The notes under the pieces: generated by a model
Told to the model about the DNA's origin: nothing
The model's input: the letters and a program-made list of their open reading frames with translations, nothing else
Databases searched by the model: none
From: Liolophura sinensis
Lineage: Eukaryota > Mollusca > Polyplacophora > Chitonida > Chitonidae
NCBI RefSeq assembly: GCF_032854445.1
Contig: NC_088302.1
Location: 42,290,191 to 42,354,190, forward strand
Length of the DNA: 64,000 nucleotides
Direction of reading: 5' to 3'
In this document: positions 47,801 through 57,910 of the stretch, in pieces
Layout: every line of letters starts with the position of its first letter
Numbering within the stretch: position 1 is the first letter of the stretch
Made by a program: the position numbers and the translations under genes

Positions 47801-50800
47801 AAAACTGTGCCTTTATCGTCAAGACCCAAATTTAACAATGTCTCCTTGTGGGCAATTAATTGTGGGCAAGAAAACATGAAAAGACCCTCGACTTAAACCA
47901 TGTCCTAAATTTAATACAAAAATTGTTAACTTTACTGATCAATGGGGTTGTAAACCGTTGTCATTAGCACGGTGTAGATCTAGTAAATATCCAACATTTC
48001 CTTGGTACTGCCAACCTGACTCTCGAAATAAAAAATGCATTACTCAAGCAAATAATCGTTTCTTTTACCTTCAAGTAAGTTCTCAACTTAAACACCAGCG
48101 CGTTAAAAAGGGAGGCGTTATCTCAACTTGCAGTAAATCTAAAAGCAAAAGTCCAGACTGAACCGACTCTCGACTACCTGGCAGTGGGATAATTATTTGT
48201 CGTGCCAGGCCCTTTAGCTGGGAGAAATTTTAAAGAAGTGACATTGCTTGTAACTGGAAACTGTCAAATCCGATTTTTATGTTACATACCGTAGAAAAAA
48301 GGTTCTGTAACGGAACAGTGAAAAAAATACGAAGGCAACAACAATACATACTTCACATGATATCGATGAAGTCTGATTGCATCACTACAGCATGACATGC
48401 GCTTAACCGATTTCCCGTTCTACGGTATGATAGCGAGTTTATAAGTGAGGAGACTCCATTTGGCCAATCAGAATTTACAATGGTCTGGCGAGTTGTGCAT
48501 TTAAAACATTTTAACGGTTCCGTTATCTGGCTATGAACCGGACCTCTGATAACCCAAAACATACGAGGTCCTGCGAGATTAACTTTAAGCTGTCATCTGT
48601 CAGAAAAAAAAAACACAGATTAAACCTTGTGGGCATCACAGTATTTTAGAATCGTGAACAATTAAAACATTTTTTTCTTAAAAAAAGAGAATATGGGTAG
48701 CATGTTTTACAGATACAACCATTGCGTGTGTCATGTTCACTATGTACGAAAACTGTATACAAATAAACAATTATCATATATTTGCCATTCGCAGTTATGC
48801 TTCTGTGACGTTAAAGCAAAGGTCAAACAAGCACAACAACAAACGGATGTCTTTAAAAGCGTAATGGTACCTTTGGTTACCACATAGCACGTTTGTGAGA
48901 GAAGAGAGCTAAAACTATTGACGTCTTTCAAACCACATAGGTTATTCCACATAGGTCAACAACAAGGCATTCAAACCGTTCAACTCAATTATACTGCACG
49001 TTTGTCAACATGTGACTGATGGATATCCGATTGTTGACATAACTGATTCAAAGGAAACAATGCTTCGAGACTTCTATGATTAATTTATTTATTTGATTGG
49101 TGTTTACGCCGTACTCAAGAATATTTCACTTATACGACGGCGACCAGCATTATGGTGGGAGGAAACCGGGCAGAATCCGGGGGAAACCCAAGACCATCCG
49201 CAGGTTGCTGTGGACCATCCCATGTACGGCCGGAGAGGAAGCCACCGTGATCTGGACTTGAACTCACAGCGACCGCATTGGTGACAGGCTCCTGGGTCAA
49301 TATGTGCAAAATAAAGTACCTGTTTATGCACTTGAAGATGCACACTTTACCTAAATGTATTTACACAGATAGCCTAAAACTGAGAGGACTCGGTAAAGTA
49401 ATAGAGAAATTAAAATAATCAACTCTTAAAATCAATGATCAGTCTGGGCAGAACAAATACGTTTACACCTTCGTTTAAAAGATTGTTTGGGAATATAAAA
49501 ATGTTCATATATTGATGACGTTCATTAAATGTAGGTATTTTATGTAAACATATTACGTACCTAGAGCAGACAATTACTATCAGGCATACGGGTTGATGGA
49601 ACCGTTGTAAAGGACCCCGTTTTCATGCCAGACTTCATCATTATGGGAAAAATTAACGAAAAGCCCATTAATTATCCGATTATGACTTAATAATAGCATT
49701 GGTTTAGAAATTCGCGTTAAGGGAGTAATAATGTGTTCACCTATTCAAATGGTTATGCTTCCGGCGCAGATTTCATTTGCATTTACAGACAGTCATAATG
49801 AGATAGGGCATGTCTGAAGTGTGACAGGATTTACACCGGATCGCCTAACTGTGTGTCTCTGATAGCTTTATTACTGATTGCAAAATTCAAGCAATATGCA
49901 AACAAACTTAGACCATCACAGGATTAGCCAACAACTCCGTTGAAGTCAATTAATTCTATGCTATTTTAGCTTACAAAATCCAAAAATTGTTTCCAAGTTA
50001 CGTAAAAATTGAAACAAAAATTCGCTGATGATACTAATCAATATAAAAAAGACACCCGGGACGGAGTGTTGGATACTGAGTGGGGAATGAGGGTGGGGGG
50101 TATTATTCTCAGGCTCCTTGACCCTTGCCTAATTTGATAATTTAGTTTTAACGCTTGACACCTATCACACCTGACACCTAAATTTGAATAATTATTTTTT
50201 TGGTGTTTTAAAATCATTTAGGATACAATGAATTCCAACAATGGTGTTAAAAATACGTTGGTTATGTATTGCTGCCTTGTAAAACATTGGTTAGTGAACG
50301 AGTCACCTACGGGCAGTTAACTGGATGATCAGCTTTACACGATAACAAAAGAAGTCAACATTACTCAGGGGATCACTGAACTACTGGCTATGTTATTGCA
50401 TATCACATATCGCTTATATGCTCACTCACACCCAACCTTGTTATTCATGGGATATAAATGCGACGCTTGCAATATAAGCCTACCTGCTATCTCATTTCTT
50501 CACATGCATGTATAATAACGATACATGAATAATTAAGAATGCAACCGGAAATGCAACATGCAACGATTGTAAACCGTTTGACTACTCGTTAATGGCTCCG
50601 CTGGGATAAAATGCTAATGGTGATAGTGTTTACCCGTGCCGGACTCCAGCCTTGTGTGCCTGTATACATTTCTTACGTGATTATCATCTCAATATCCAAG
50701 CACAAAACGGATTGCCTGCGATTACAAGAGTAACAGATAAATTCCACACATAGATGCATGCATAGACGGGTGCAGATAACACTACGACACAAAGTGACGA

Positions 50801-53800
50801 GACAACCGCGTCATACAGTTACGAGATTTTCAACTTCATTTCTCAGCCATGGAATTAACGTTAGTTCGCCATAAATCTAATCGATCAATTCAACATAAAA
50901 ATAATGAGTTATATATACACCACAACAAAACTTGGCCGGTGACGTATATTGCATGGGGTATTGTTCCGTTTTAGTTTACCGCAGAGCTATTGTAATAACC
51001 CGGCACGGTAAATGTCGCTGCATACGCATGCGTGTTTTAAAAAATGCACACCTGGACCAAGAACAAGACGAACACCAACCCCAGCAATGAAAGCAACAAC
51101 AACAGCACCGTCAGGCCTTCAGTCAGTACTGAGACTGACTTGCTTAAGAAACACAAAGAATCTTTAGACGTGTGTCAATTGATTCTTTGGCCCATTAGTG
51201 ATTGGTGCATACAAAAACACCATGACGATTTGGGTAAATAATTTGTCTTTTAGTCAAGCTTCTTAACGTTTTTAGAGGTCGACAGAAATATTTGTGGTCT
51301 TTCCGCCTTGCTATTTCGGTGTAATATTAAATATCTTTACCTTTAAATCAAAATGATTGGTTAATTGAAACCAAGCGCTAAAATCGAAAGAAAACAACAA
51401 CAACAACAAATCATGGCTTACAGTACAAACATATATATGGAAGGATCAAAGTGTGCAATATACTTTTCGTTGTGGGCAGGTATTTCAAGTAACAAGCAAT
51501 AGTACCACGAAATAACTATAGGCCAACTGACATGCATACACTGGTTCCACTTGAACAAAATGTATAGATTTTAGTATAACGATGGAATCGCATGTAAATG
51601 CAAACCCAGGACATAAACACATTTCTGTGAGCTACACAGTCATTTAGCAACTGCTGACATCTGTCAGACAACCTTACTCTCAGTTTTTAGATATTTTTTT
51701 TATCAATCTATTAAGCAGATTTGTTTATGCCCGTGGGATACCAGCGTCCAATCTAACAGTTGTATAACTGTCATCGTGCGTGTCAAATGTGCCGTTTGCC
51801 GGGCACCTGGCTCGCTGTGCAGAAACAGAGCTTAAGGGGATAATTGTATTGTCAGCACAAGTACAAAGCCTTCCACTTTACTGTTAACCATCCATCAGAA
51901 ATTTTACGATAACATTTTGTTCCGAGTATGTACTATTCTCTCTCTGGAAACGCCCAAGGAAAGTAATTGGTGGATCGAACAAACGGAAACTAATGTCTGT
52001 GGCAAAGCAGGGGGTGATTTGAGATATCTAACAGGTAGCTTGTTGTGACTAATGGGTGTACAGGTCGGGTGTCAATATTCCCAGGTCCGACACTGGCCAT
52101 CCTACCCCCAGGGGTACTCGATGCTTCATTACGATCTTTATTTCCCGAGTAATCAAACCCAGAGACCCCACAGTGCTACAAGCACCATAACAAGGTGCTT
52201 TGGCACTCTTGTTTGTAGACAGATGAGCTAATTAACTCATCTGATCAGTGTGTGAAGAAGGTGGACTAATTTCTATTCATTAAAGACTATCCAAGAACGA
52301 CTCCTTTGCATTGCTTGAAGAACCTAGCTTTCGTTAAAAAACACCAGAAGTTGGTAAAAGGGAGCACCATTTCATAAGGATCACCAAAGTTCTACACAGA
52401 ACCCACTGAATAACGCTCACAAGTATATACCCTTATATAAAAACGCTAATATATGTATCAAAGTAACGCGTCCACATGTCCTTCGGAAACCACAACAGCT
52501 TGTTTACGTGCAATGCTCTGTGTGAAAAAAAATTAATTTGTCTACGTCAACTCTCATCACATAGTTATTCATCACACACTCTTTACTCATAGGTTCGTTA
52601 CGTCAGAGCTTTATTTACGCATACTCTCGAAAAAGAATTACGTGTTCAATTCAACATAATGTCTGAGTGACACTAGAATGTATTCCGTTATAGCAGCAGG
52701 TTATTCTGTCATTGAAGAAGCGTATTGTGTTAAATGTAGCACATGTGTTCTCTTCATTCACCGTGCAGATTGCATTAGACTAGCGCACTTGACAAACCTC
52801 CTGGCCTACACCTAGCCGACCAGAGTTAAATTATAACACGCCGTATTGTTTTATTATGACTGCTACTAAAAAGGCTGTGTATGAGAAACAGAAAAGAAAG
52901 CATTTCAAATACTTTCAGAGTTGATGCCAATATCTGTGAAACTTCTTAAACGCCACAAGTAAGTTATTTTAGCTGTAACGAATCACAAAAATGATCTTAA
53001 GAATAGCAAGGAAATGTCATGAGTAGTCCCACTGAAGTTGTACATCTGTCTAATGAATGACAGGTAAATGTCCCAGGCATACAATCTGTACTGTGATCAT
53101 TCACAACAAAGGGTTGAAGAGTGACAGGCTCATGACAGCGACCACCCTCTCACAATATACTACACCTACAGACGTCTGAAGACAGATATGTAAATGTTTA
53201 ACTGATGCCAAAAAACATTTGTATGGAGAGTAAAAAATACATATCAAGGGAAATCTTCAGTGTGATTCAGACCTCAATCTAATATGATTTAGATCATAAT
53301 CTCTAGCAAATCTTATCAAAATACAAGATATATGACTATAAGATGTATGATCGGTCTCAGCAAATACATTGGTTAAGAACTGCAGGTAAATGACAATAAA
53401 TACGCCACACCTTTGTGAAAAATTGAAGGTAAATGACAAATGCATAACAAATCTGCGAAGAATTATAGGAAACGGACAATACATACACAACACATTTTGT
53501 GAAGAATTGCAGGTAAAAAGCAATAATTACATATAACCTTTGTGACGAATTGCAGGTGAATGACAATAAATACCCATCACAGGTAAATGAGAAAAAAAAA
53601 ACATAACACCGTTGTGAAGAATTGCAGACAAAATACAATAAACACACATCGCCTTTGTGAATAATTAACGTGACGTTAATCATAACTCACGTAAACAGGC
53701 AAATGTCACTGACAGCCGTCAACAAAATATGACGTGTCATGAACAGCACATAAGCAGGGCAAAAATCATCACTCACATAAACAGGCCAATGTCACTGACA

Positions 53801-55408
53801 GCCGTCGACAAAATATGACATGAGCAGGTCAAAAACCATCACTCACGTAAACAGGCTAAAGTCAATGACAGCCGTCGACAAAATATGACATGAGCAGGTC
53901 AAAAACCATCACTCACGTAAACAGGCTAATGTCACTGGCAGCCGTCGACAAAATATGACATGAGCAGGGCAAAAACCATCACTCACGTAAACAGGCTAAT
54001 GTCAATGACAGCCGTCGACAAAATATGACGTGTCATGAGCAGCACATGAGCAGGAGAAAAACCACCACTCACGTAAACAGGCTAATATCAGGACAAAAAC
54101 CATCACTGAAGTAAACAGGCTAATGTCACTGACAGGCGTCGACAAAATATGACGATAATGAACAGCACATGAGTAGGGCAAAAATCATTACTCATGCGAA
54201 CTACAGGTTACTGTCACATATAAGGAAAGCAAAAATCCTCACTCCCTATGATACACCCCCATCGCATGCCTGGCGAACGACAGACAAAGACCTCAAAAAC
54301 CTTAGATATGGTATAGTGCATCGCCCGTTTGACAAAGTATGAAACTTCACATACCACGTCGCCTATATCACGGGCGACACGTGCATGCCCAATACATTTT
54401 AGTTACACATGGTATACCACATCATTCGTGTGACGAACAACAGGCAAACACCGCTTAAAACCTACTTTATGGTATATCGCTTCCATTGTCTGACAAACTA
54501 TGAAAGCTTCAACTGTGGTAAAACGCATCGCTCATCTGACAGGCAAAAACCCAATAAACCTCGATTAAAATATTCCTTATCGGCCGTCTGACGAGCAACA
54601 GACCAATTAAGCACCTCAATTAAGATACACGGAAGCAGCCATGTGACGATTGCCGCACAAATGTAAAAATAAACTAAGTTATCAAATACCTCGCCATAAG
54701 TTTTATAATTTTGTTTATTATATGCAGCATTTGACGAACCACACGGTGATGTAAAAAACGAAAGAACGCATTTGTGATACATAACATCACCTGTTCGTCG
54801 CACGAGAGGCAAAATAAACAATACCCCTCAAATATACATTGCATTTTGCATATATGGACATGTAAGAAAATCTCATTTATAAATGATATCACATGTTTGA
54901 TGAACGATAAGCAAATGCGGAAAAACCTGGTTATTAAGTTATGATTTACGGCATCACCTGTCGATCTGACGATTGGCAGGTATATACTGTCGGGTATTAG
55001 TATGGACCAAGTTACCAAATGGTGGACAGTTTTTATCTTTATTGTACAATTTGATGTCACATAGTAATTGTTCACCATACAATGTAGACATATTAATGAA
55101 ATATTCTTATAACATTGACAGGTGTGCTCTGTACAAAATTGTGCGTGATGTGATCAGCTAACGATATAATGCCGTAAGAGGTGCATGAGACTAGAGGTTG
55201 ATTTCGTCGTCTCATCGTGCGCTGGGCCCGAGAAAACAATGCGAACATACAAGTGTACAGAAAAATAGAGAGACTCACCAGATTGCATAGTAAATATGAT
55301 AAAGGTAGAGGAGAGTATCCATATTGAGTCGGATTGTGGGTCGGTGATTTCGGGGAGTAACGTGCTGTTCTCCACCGACCAAACTTCACTGATGTTCGAT
55401 CCATTCAT
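32020..55408 (-). CDS. amt: ammonium transporter 2 (AMT/MEP family), nine exons, one frameshift
   Basis: Second AMT channel, about 641 residues if one frame break is repaired. Coding exons in reading order: 55408-55279, 44841-44570, 39370-39088, 38631-38560, 36814-36755, 36015-35939, 34075-33962, 33131-33010, 32814-32020; phases agree throughout. Hallmarks: three N-glycosylation sequons in the extracellular N-terminus, SSTFIIFTMQSG joining GFGLLESGSVSMKNEVNIM, SFATTATTIVSG, AERTKLESYIFF, CFPAHWMW, VDIAGAGPVHLVGG (pore Asp and first His), WWGWLGFNCGSTFGIS, VGTHALSGMW (second His), and GADIVEHGIGEG. A cytoplasmic tail of about 200 residues follows. One base appears missing near 44711-44716. Intron 3 uses a GC donor. 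Intron 2 contains the 200-N gap, and introns 1-2 are rich in satellites. An alternative first exon lies at 57586-57724. Confidence 0.9.
33010..33131 (-). CDS. amt: AMT gene 2, exon 8 (TM10)
   Basis: 122 bp between TTTCAG and TTTCAG/GTATTA. Encodes CVGTHALSGMWSLLAVGLFA with the second pore histidine, and EALAISTEHAGLFQ. Confidence 0.9.
33187..33265 (+). repeat. SINE family 1 fragment
   Basis: GCTCTGTCCCGTTTCCTCCC and ACCATAATGCTTGCC followed by a diverged tail. In AMT gene 2 intron 7. Confidence 0.65.
33740..33870 (-). repeat. SINE family 1, 3' part
   Basis: TTTGATTGGTATTTTACGCC, AGAGGAAACTGGGCAGAGCC and CATCGGCAGGTTG. In AMT gene 2 intron 7. Confidence 0.8.
33962..34075 (-). CDS. amt: AMT gene 2, exon 7 (TM9)
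   Basis: 114 bp between CTTACAG and GTTG/GTAAGT. Encodes AFCALAQPWEGIVIGSIGAL, then ITNIGVELLDRMKVDDPV. The donor after DDPVG has no counterpart in gene 1. Confidence 0.9.
34281..35128. mobile_element. long-inverted-repeat (fold-back) element, copy 1
   Basis: About 850 bp. The left end TTTTAGAGAGTCGCCTATAT is mirrored by GAATATAGGCGACTATCTAA at the right. Inner arm features are also mirrored (GGGTGACGTCAAAATTATTC against AATTATGACGTCACACGAGG), giving arms of 230-280 bp around a unique core. No coding capacity. In AMT gene 2 intron 6. The core orientation is opposite to copies 2 and 3. Confidence 0.8.
35129..35938. other. intron 6 of AMT gene 2, no gene seen
   Basis: About 800 bp without a supportable feature. 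Confidence 0.45.
35939..36015 (-). CDS. amt: AMT gene 2, exon 6 (TM8)
   Basis: 77 bp between GTTGCAG and ACGG/GTAAGC. Encodes YILKKRRFDVAYMINGVL and GSLVGIT. Confidence 0.9.
36180..36343 (-). repeat. SINE family 1, two thirds
   Basis: (TTTA)n, TTTGATTGGTGTTTTACGCC, GCCAGCATTATGGTGGGAGG, ACAGACCTTCCCACGTACGG; the head is missing. In AMT gene 2 intron 5. Confidence 0.88.
36755..36814 (-). CDS. amt: AMT gene 2, exon 5 (TM7)
   Basis: 60 bp between TTTTCAG and TCAG/GTGAGT. Encodes SAVSTLCASMGGGFVGILL. Confidence 0.9.
36815..38559. other. intron 4 of AMT gene 2, no gene seen
   Basis: AT-rich. It has a short CT run near 37790 and, at 38025-38080, sequence weakly like the SINE family 2 tail (GATCATGGTTTAATCCCACT). 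Confidence 0.45.
38560..38631 (-). CDS. amt: AMT gene 2, exon 4 (TM6)
   Basis: 72 bp between GTTTGTAG and CCAG/GTATTT. Encodes the WGWLGFNCGSTFGISGQKWK core. Confidence 0.9.
38935..39062. repeat. tandem repeat of a palindromic 29-30 bp unit, about five copies
   Basis: ACACCAAATGACGTTCATTT followed by ACCCATA. Each unit centres on the near-palindrome AAATGACGTTCATTT. The array ends 26 bp from the GC donor of exon 3. Confidence 0.9.
39088..39370 (-). CDS. amt: AMT gene 2, exon 3 (TM4 to TM6 start), GC donor
   Basis: 283 bp from acceptor GTTTTAG to donor CTATG/GCAAGT, a GC-AG intron in an otherwise strong donor context. Encodes MAERTKLESYIFFSMFNTFV, CFPAHWMWGTKGWLQDMG, VDIAGAGPVHLVGGVTAFVA and NPPEMGSPTNAILGMFML. 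Confidence 0.9.
39875..40100 (+). repeat. SINE-like repeat, family 3
   Basis: Pol III B-box-like GGATTCGAGTCCAGC, GGTATCTGGTGTTTTCCTCC, and a tail ending AATAAATAAGTAAAT. The body differs from families 1 and 2. Confidence 0.5.
40101..42650. other. intron 2 of AMT gene 2, no gene seen
   Basis: AT-rich, with a C-rich run near 41072. The open frame at 42101-42430 lacks family resemblance. Confidence 0.4.
42655..42980 (+). repeat. dispersed repeat R, copy 2 (uninterrupted)
   Basis: Matches 20056-20308 and continues into sequence matching 21168-21235 without the 860 bp present there. Shared phrases include GATCAGTATTCAAACAGTGT, CTTTGATTGCAACTGTTCC and ACTCTGTCCATATTTGC. Confidence 0.65.
43755..43954. 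other. assembly gap, 200 N
   Basis: Exactly 200 N, so a placeholder of unknown real size. It lies in AMT gene 2 intron 2, between exons 2 and 3; no exon appears to be missing. Confidence 0.98.
44570..44841 (-). CDS. amt: AMT gene 2, exon 2 (TM1 end to TM3), frameshifted
   Basis: 272 bp from acceptor CTTGGCAG to donor TCCG/GTAAGT. Encodes FGLLESGSVSMKNEVNIMVK, VDVIFGGLTYWMFGYGLSFG, then after the break MEPYVNKFCGWGDFF and SFATTATTIVS. One base is missing near 44711-44716; a fourth G in the GGG run would restore the frame. As read, a TGA follows at 44696-44698. Confidence 0.88.
45081..45203 (+). repeat. SINE family 1, 3' part
   Basis: CTGCGGATGGCC, TTCTGTCCGGTTTCC and a diverged tail AATACAAATCAAATAAATAA. 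In AMT gene 2 intron 1. Confidence 0.7.
45420..46130. repeat. 107-bp satellite, about 6.6 copies, in AMT gene 2 intron 1
   Basis: AATGAAGTACTCATTCGT recurs at 45447, 45554, 45660, 45767, 45874, 45981 and 46088, with spacing 107 (once 106). Units also share AGAACAGTGGTCAAGTCAGC and TTATTTGTACCTTTGG. The last unit is shortened. Confidence 0.96.
46190..46997. mobile_element. long-inverted-repeat element, copy 2
   Basis: Left end AGAGTTGCCTATATTCACCT, right end CAGCTGAATGTAGGCGACTG. The arms mirror each other through CGCTGACGTCATAATTATTC and TAATTCTGACGTCACTCGAG. The core has ACAATGGCTGCACCAACAAG, the reverse complement of core sequence in copy 1. It follows the 107-bp array by about 60 bp. Confidence 0.82.
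46998..49080. other. intron 1 of AMT gene 2, no gene seen
   Basis: AT-rich, no supportable feature. Confidence 0.45.
49083..49299 (-). repeat. near full-length, well-preserved SINE family 1
   Basis: TTTATTTGATTGGTGTTTAC, ATTATGGTGGGAGGAAACCG, GGCCGGAGAGGAAGCCACCG and GACCGCATTGGTGACAGGCT. It is one of the least diverged copies, lacking the last part of the head. Confidence 0.9.
49300..53095. other. intron 1 of AMT gene 2, mostly unannotatable
   Basis: No gene. A decayed relative of the palindromic MITE sits near 52660-52745 (ATGTCTGAGTGACACTAGAA, CAGCAGGTTATTCTGTCATT). An Asn/Ser/Thr-rich open frame at 51044-51241 (+) has no supporting context. Confidence 0.4.
53330..53685. repeat. degenerate tandem repeat, about 55-65 bp unit
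   Basis: Units resemble TTGTGAAGAATTGCAGGTAA followed by ATGACAATAAATACACAACACC. Five or six decayed copies. Confidence 0.7.
53690..54200. repeat. 70-bp tandem array with an 86-bp long variant
   Basis: The unit contains GACAGCCGTCGACAAAATAT, GACATGAGCAGG and AACCATCACTCACGTAAACA. GCCGTC recurs at about 53715, 53801, 53871, 53941 and 54011. Long units carry a 16-bp insert (GTGTCATGAACAGCAC). Later units are rearranged. Confidence 0.93.
54201..54990. repeat. older degenerate tandem array
   Basis: Phrases such as GTGTGACGAACAACAGGCAA, TGTCTGACAAACTATGAAAG, CCGTCTGACGAGCAACAGAC and TCTGACGATTGGCAGG recur at about 50-65 bp. This suggests one old satellite family from which the neat 70-bp array arose. 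Confidence 0.55.
55279..55408 (-). CDS. amt: AMT gene 2, exon 1 (candidate a)
   Basis: 43 codons plus one base. The ATG at 55408 begins MNGSNISEVWSVENSTL (three sequons), then SDSIWILSSTFIIFTMQSG. Donor TCTG/GTGAGT, phase 1, fits exon 2 at 44841. The frame is open upstream to about 55486 but without an ATG. Confidence 0.88.
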
Positions 55409-57030
55409 TGGGCTGTTCCAAGGGTAGCTCCAAGACGCCCTCTGTTCCAGCGATTCGCCAACAACTGCCTCTACAGATATATGCACGCTCTATTTCAGAG
55501 TTCTACATACATCCATCGGCCATCCAGTGCAGCTGTGACAGTGGTATAGGTAAACCCGCTGTTTCTCTGGTCGGACAGAGGAGTTGCAGAGTTAATACAA
55601 GCTTATGTCTAGGCTGTAGGTATAACCAGCGTCGGTCTATAGCTCACGGTTAATCTGTGTCGGGACCAAGCGGTGCGCATGCGTGAGGTGAGTTCACTCC
55701 ACGGCCAGCAGGTGTCTTTATCTGTCATGTGACCTCCGGCACTTCGCTAATAATTAGTCTCCACAAGCTTTGACTTTCTTCCGCTACCACATCAACTTGC
55801 AAAGTTTGTCATCTGTATTCTGTCGCGTTATAAAACAATACATACAGATAGAGGAGTATTTCTTGTAGGGAAATAGGGGAATGTTTTTCTAATGAAAACG
55901 TTACTTCGGTTTGTGACGAGCATGCACGCGTTACAATTATTCTTTTCTCAAGGGATTATCCTTATAGACGTTCTTGACTTATTCGCATTTGAGACCTCGA
56001 TTTCATGTACATGATTTTGAAAAAGCCTACTGTACATGTCAGCTTGCATTATTGTGATTAAATTGTGACACTGGAGCCGCAAAAGTAGGGAATTTTACAT
56101 TATTTTTTCAATACACTTTGAAATCTAACCATCACGCCGTTTGTTGTTTTCTTCCCTTTAGTGGTGTCGGATTGCTCTCAGCAGAATTTCGACTTAGCGT
56201 AGACTGCTGATAGAAATATGAAGTGTATCCTTAATGGCCATATAGTTTAGGATTTGAAACTGGGCGTTTAGTATACCACAGAAAAACATCTTCATAACAT
56301 GAGTTCTAAATTACACACGATTGTTTCTCTCTTTTTTTTTGACATGTACATGCACCTGCACAGACTGTCATTTATCGGGGGCGGTCGAGTAGGGGGAGGG
56401 GCACCTGTCCACGTGCGACTACAGGCAAGGAACAACAAAGCGAGTCGTCTACAATCTGTTGTCGGTCAGCATTAGTCTCCGTTATTAGTTTTATACAGGT
56501 GAAATAAATAATAAACACGGAAAACACCTGCTATGCGACATCAGTGCATACACATCAGAGTAATACAAATATATATTCAAGGGAGACATTATAAATCTAA
56601 TAGTAGTAGCAAAATTGTTATAATCCACCCATCCATTAATAGTCTAGAAATAGTGTTTCACAGAAATTTTTAACACTGTATCTAAAATTTACCTAAGACC
56701 TTTGAGTGTTTGTTTCCTATGTTGTTTACTTGTCATTTTTTATTGATGTAAATTTTACCCGGCGCGCAACCGCTATGCAATGGTTTTCTCGTTAACATCT
56801 TGGTTTACCATGTGAAGTGAGGTGAAATTTGTTTGTAATTGGGCACTTGGTCGTCAAATCTAAACTCCAATGTAATATCCATCTTGACTGGGTTTCACAT
56901 ACCGGTTTCAAACCCATAATTTCCACTGCCTTCATATATGTGACAAATAAATTCATAAATACAAGGTCAAACAACCATGAAATAGATAAATAAGTGTTTT
57001 ATAAATATTTAAGTGTATGTGTTATTTCAC
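55409..57030. other. 5' flank of exon 1a, no gene seen
   Basis: The first 300 bp are relatively G+C-rich (for example GGTGCGCATGCGTGAGG) and may be promoter. No AMT exon 2-like sequence lies between the two first exons. Confidence 0.45.
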
Positions 57031-57033
57031 ACG

Positions 57034-57274
57034 CGGGGCCTCCGTCGCCAGCACGGCGCAATCACCCAGGAGCCTCCCAACAATGCAGTCCGTGTGAGTT
57101 CAAGTCACTAACTTCCTCTCCTGCCATACGTGGAAAGGTCTGTCAACAATCTGCGGATGACCGTGGAATTGCCCCTGACTGCGCCCCGTTTCCTCCCAAT
57201 AATTCTGGCCGCCATCGTATAAGTGAAATATTCTTGAGTATGGCGTAAAACACTAATCAAATAAATAAATGAAT
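57034..57274 (+). repeat. full-length SINE family 1
   Basis: GGGGCCTCCGTCGCCAGCAC head, B-box-like GAGTTCAAGTCACT, GTGAAATATTCTTGAGTATG, GCGTAAAACACTAATCAAAT and an (AAAT)n tail. Confidence 0.9.
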
Positions 57275-57585
57275 ATTTCACGTGTTTTGTGTGAAAGTTA
57301 TTCATATAATTACATAATTTATTGCGGTGGCAGAGCAATGTGTATGATATATGCGGTTCTACGACTGTCATACATCGATATTACGTCTGTCCGCATATAA
57401 CTTGATAGTACCCGTAATTCAAGCTCCAGGCGACAGATGGTGACATTTGGATTGAACAGACCATGGCTTTATAATGAAAGGAAAGATCATGGAGTCAAAA
57501 ATAGTTGAGAATTGAGAGTATAATAAATTACGGCTAGCTTTGTTTCAAAATCTGCTCTTGCAGCTGTAAACGCAGGTTTTCTTAC

Positions 57586-57724
57586 CCATGAGCATGGCGA
57601 AGATGGTGATGGTAGATTCAATAATCCAGATCGCATCACTGGAACTCGCGTCCCAGCCTGGGGATACGACGGCATAAACGGACGAGCAGTTTCCAGGCCC
57701 TGTTGATCCACAACGGCTGGACAT
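57586..57724 (-). CDS. amt: alternative AMT first exon (candidate b), or first exon of a third AMT gene
   Basis: ATG at 57724, 46 codons plus one base, donor ATGG/GTAAGA in phase 1. Encodes MSSRCGSTGPGNCSSVYAVV, then SSSDAIWIIESTITIFAMLM and G. It aligns with TM1 of the other AMT exons (IWILSSTFIIFTMQSG) and has one sequon (NCS). It has the same length (139 bp) as gene 1 exon 1. It would splice in phase to 44841, giving FAMLMGFGLLESG. The flank just upstream in transcription (57780-57910) is G+C- and CpG-rich, as for a promoter. No other exons of a third gene are visible. Confidence 0.68.
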
Positions 57725-57779
57725 GATCGCGAATACTCTCAGCCCTTGGAATGGCTGTGGTAAGGTATGACGCTAGCTG

Positions 57780-57910
57780 TTAATGCTCACCTGTGAGATG
57801 TTCTAACGTGACAGCCCGACAGACACGCCTCGCGTTACCGCACAACGGATTCCCCAACCGCGGTCGCTGCCATGGCCCCAGGCTGACCTTCACGCCGGCC
57901 GGTCACTGTC
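57780..57910 (-). promoter_or_regulatory. G+C/CpG-rich putative promoter of exon 1b
   Basis: CGCCTCGCGTTACCGC, CCAACCGCGGTCGCTGCC and TTCACGCCGGCCGGTCAC stand out from AT-rich surroundings directly 5' of the candidate first exon. No TATA box was identified. Confidence 0.35.

Noticed and set aside
49093-49345. Open frames inside SINE copies (also at 1177-1450, 28618-28907, 57108-57371)
   Set aside because: Conserved SINE sequence happens to be open; the same peptides recur at each copy.
51044-51241. Asn/Ser/Thr-rich frame on + in AMT gene 2 intron 1
   Set aside because: Short, low complexity, no splice or poly(A) context.
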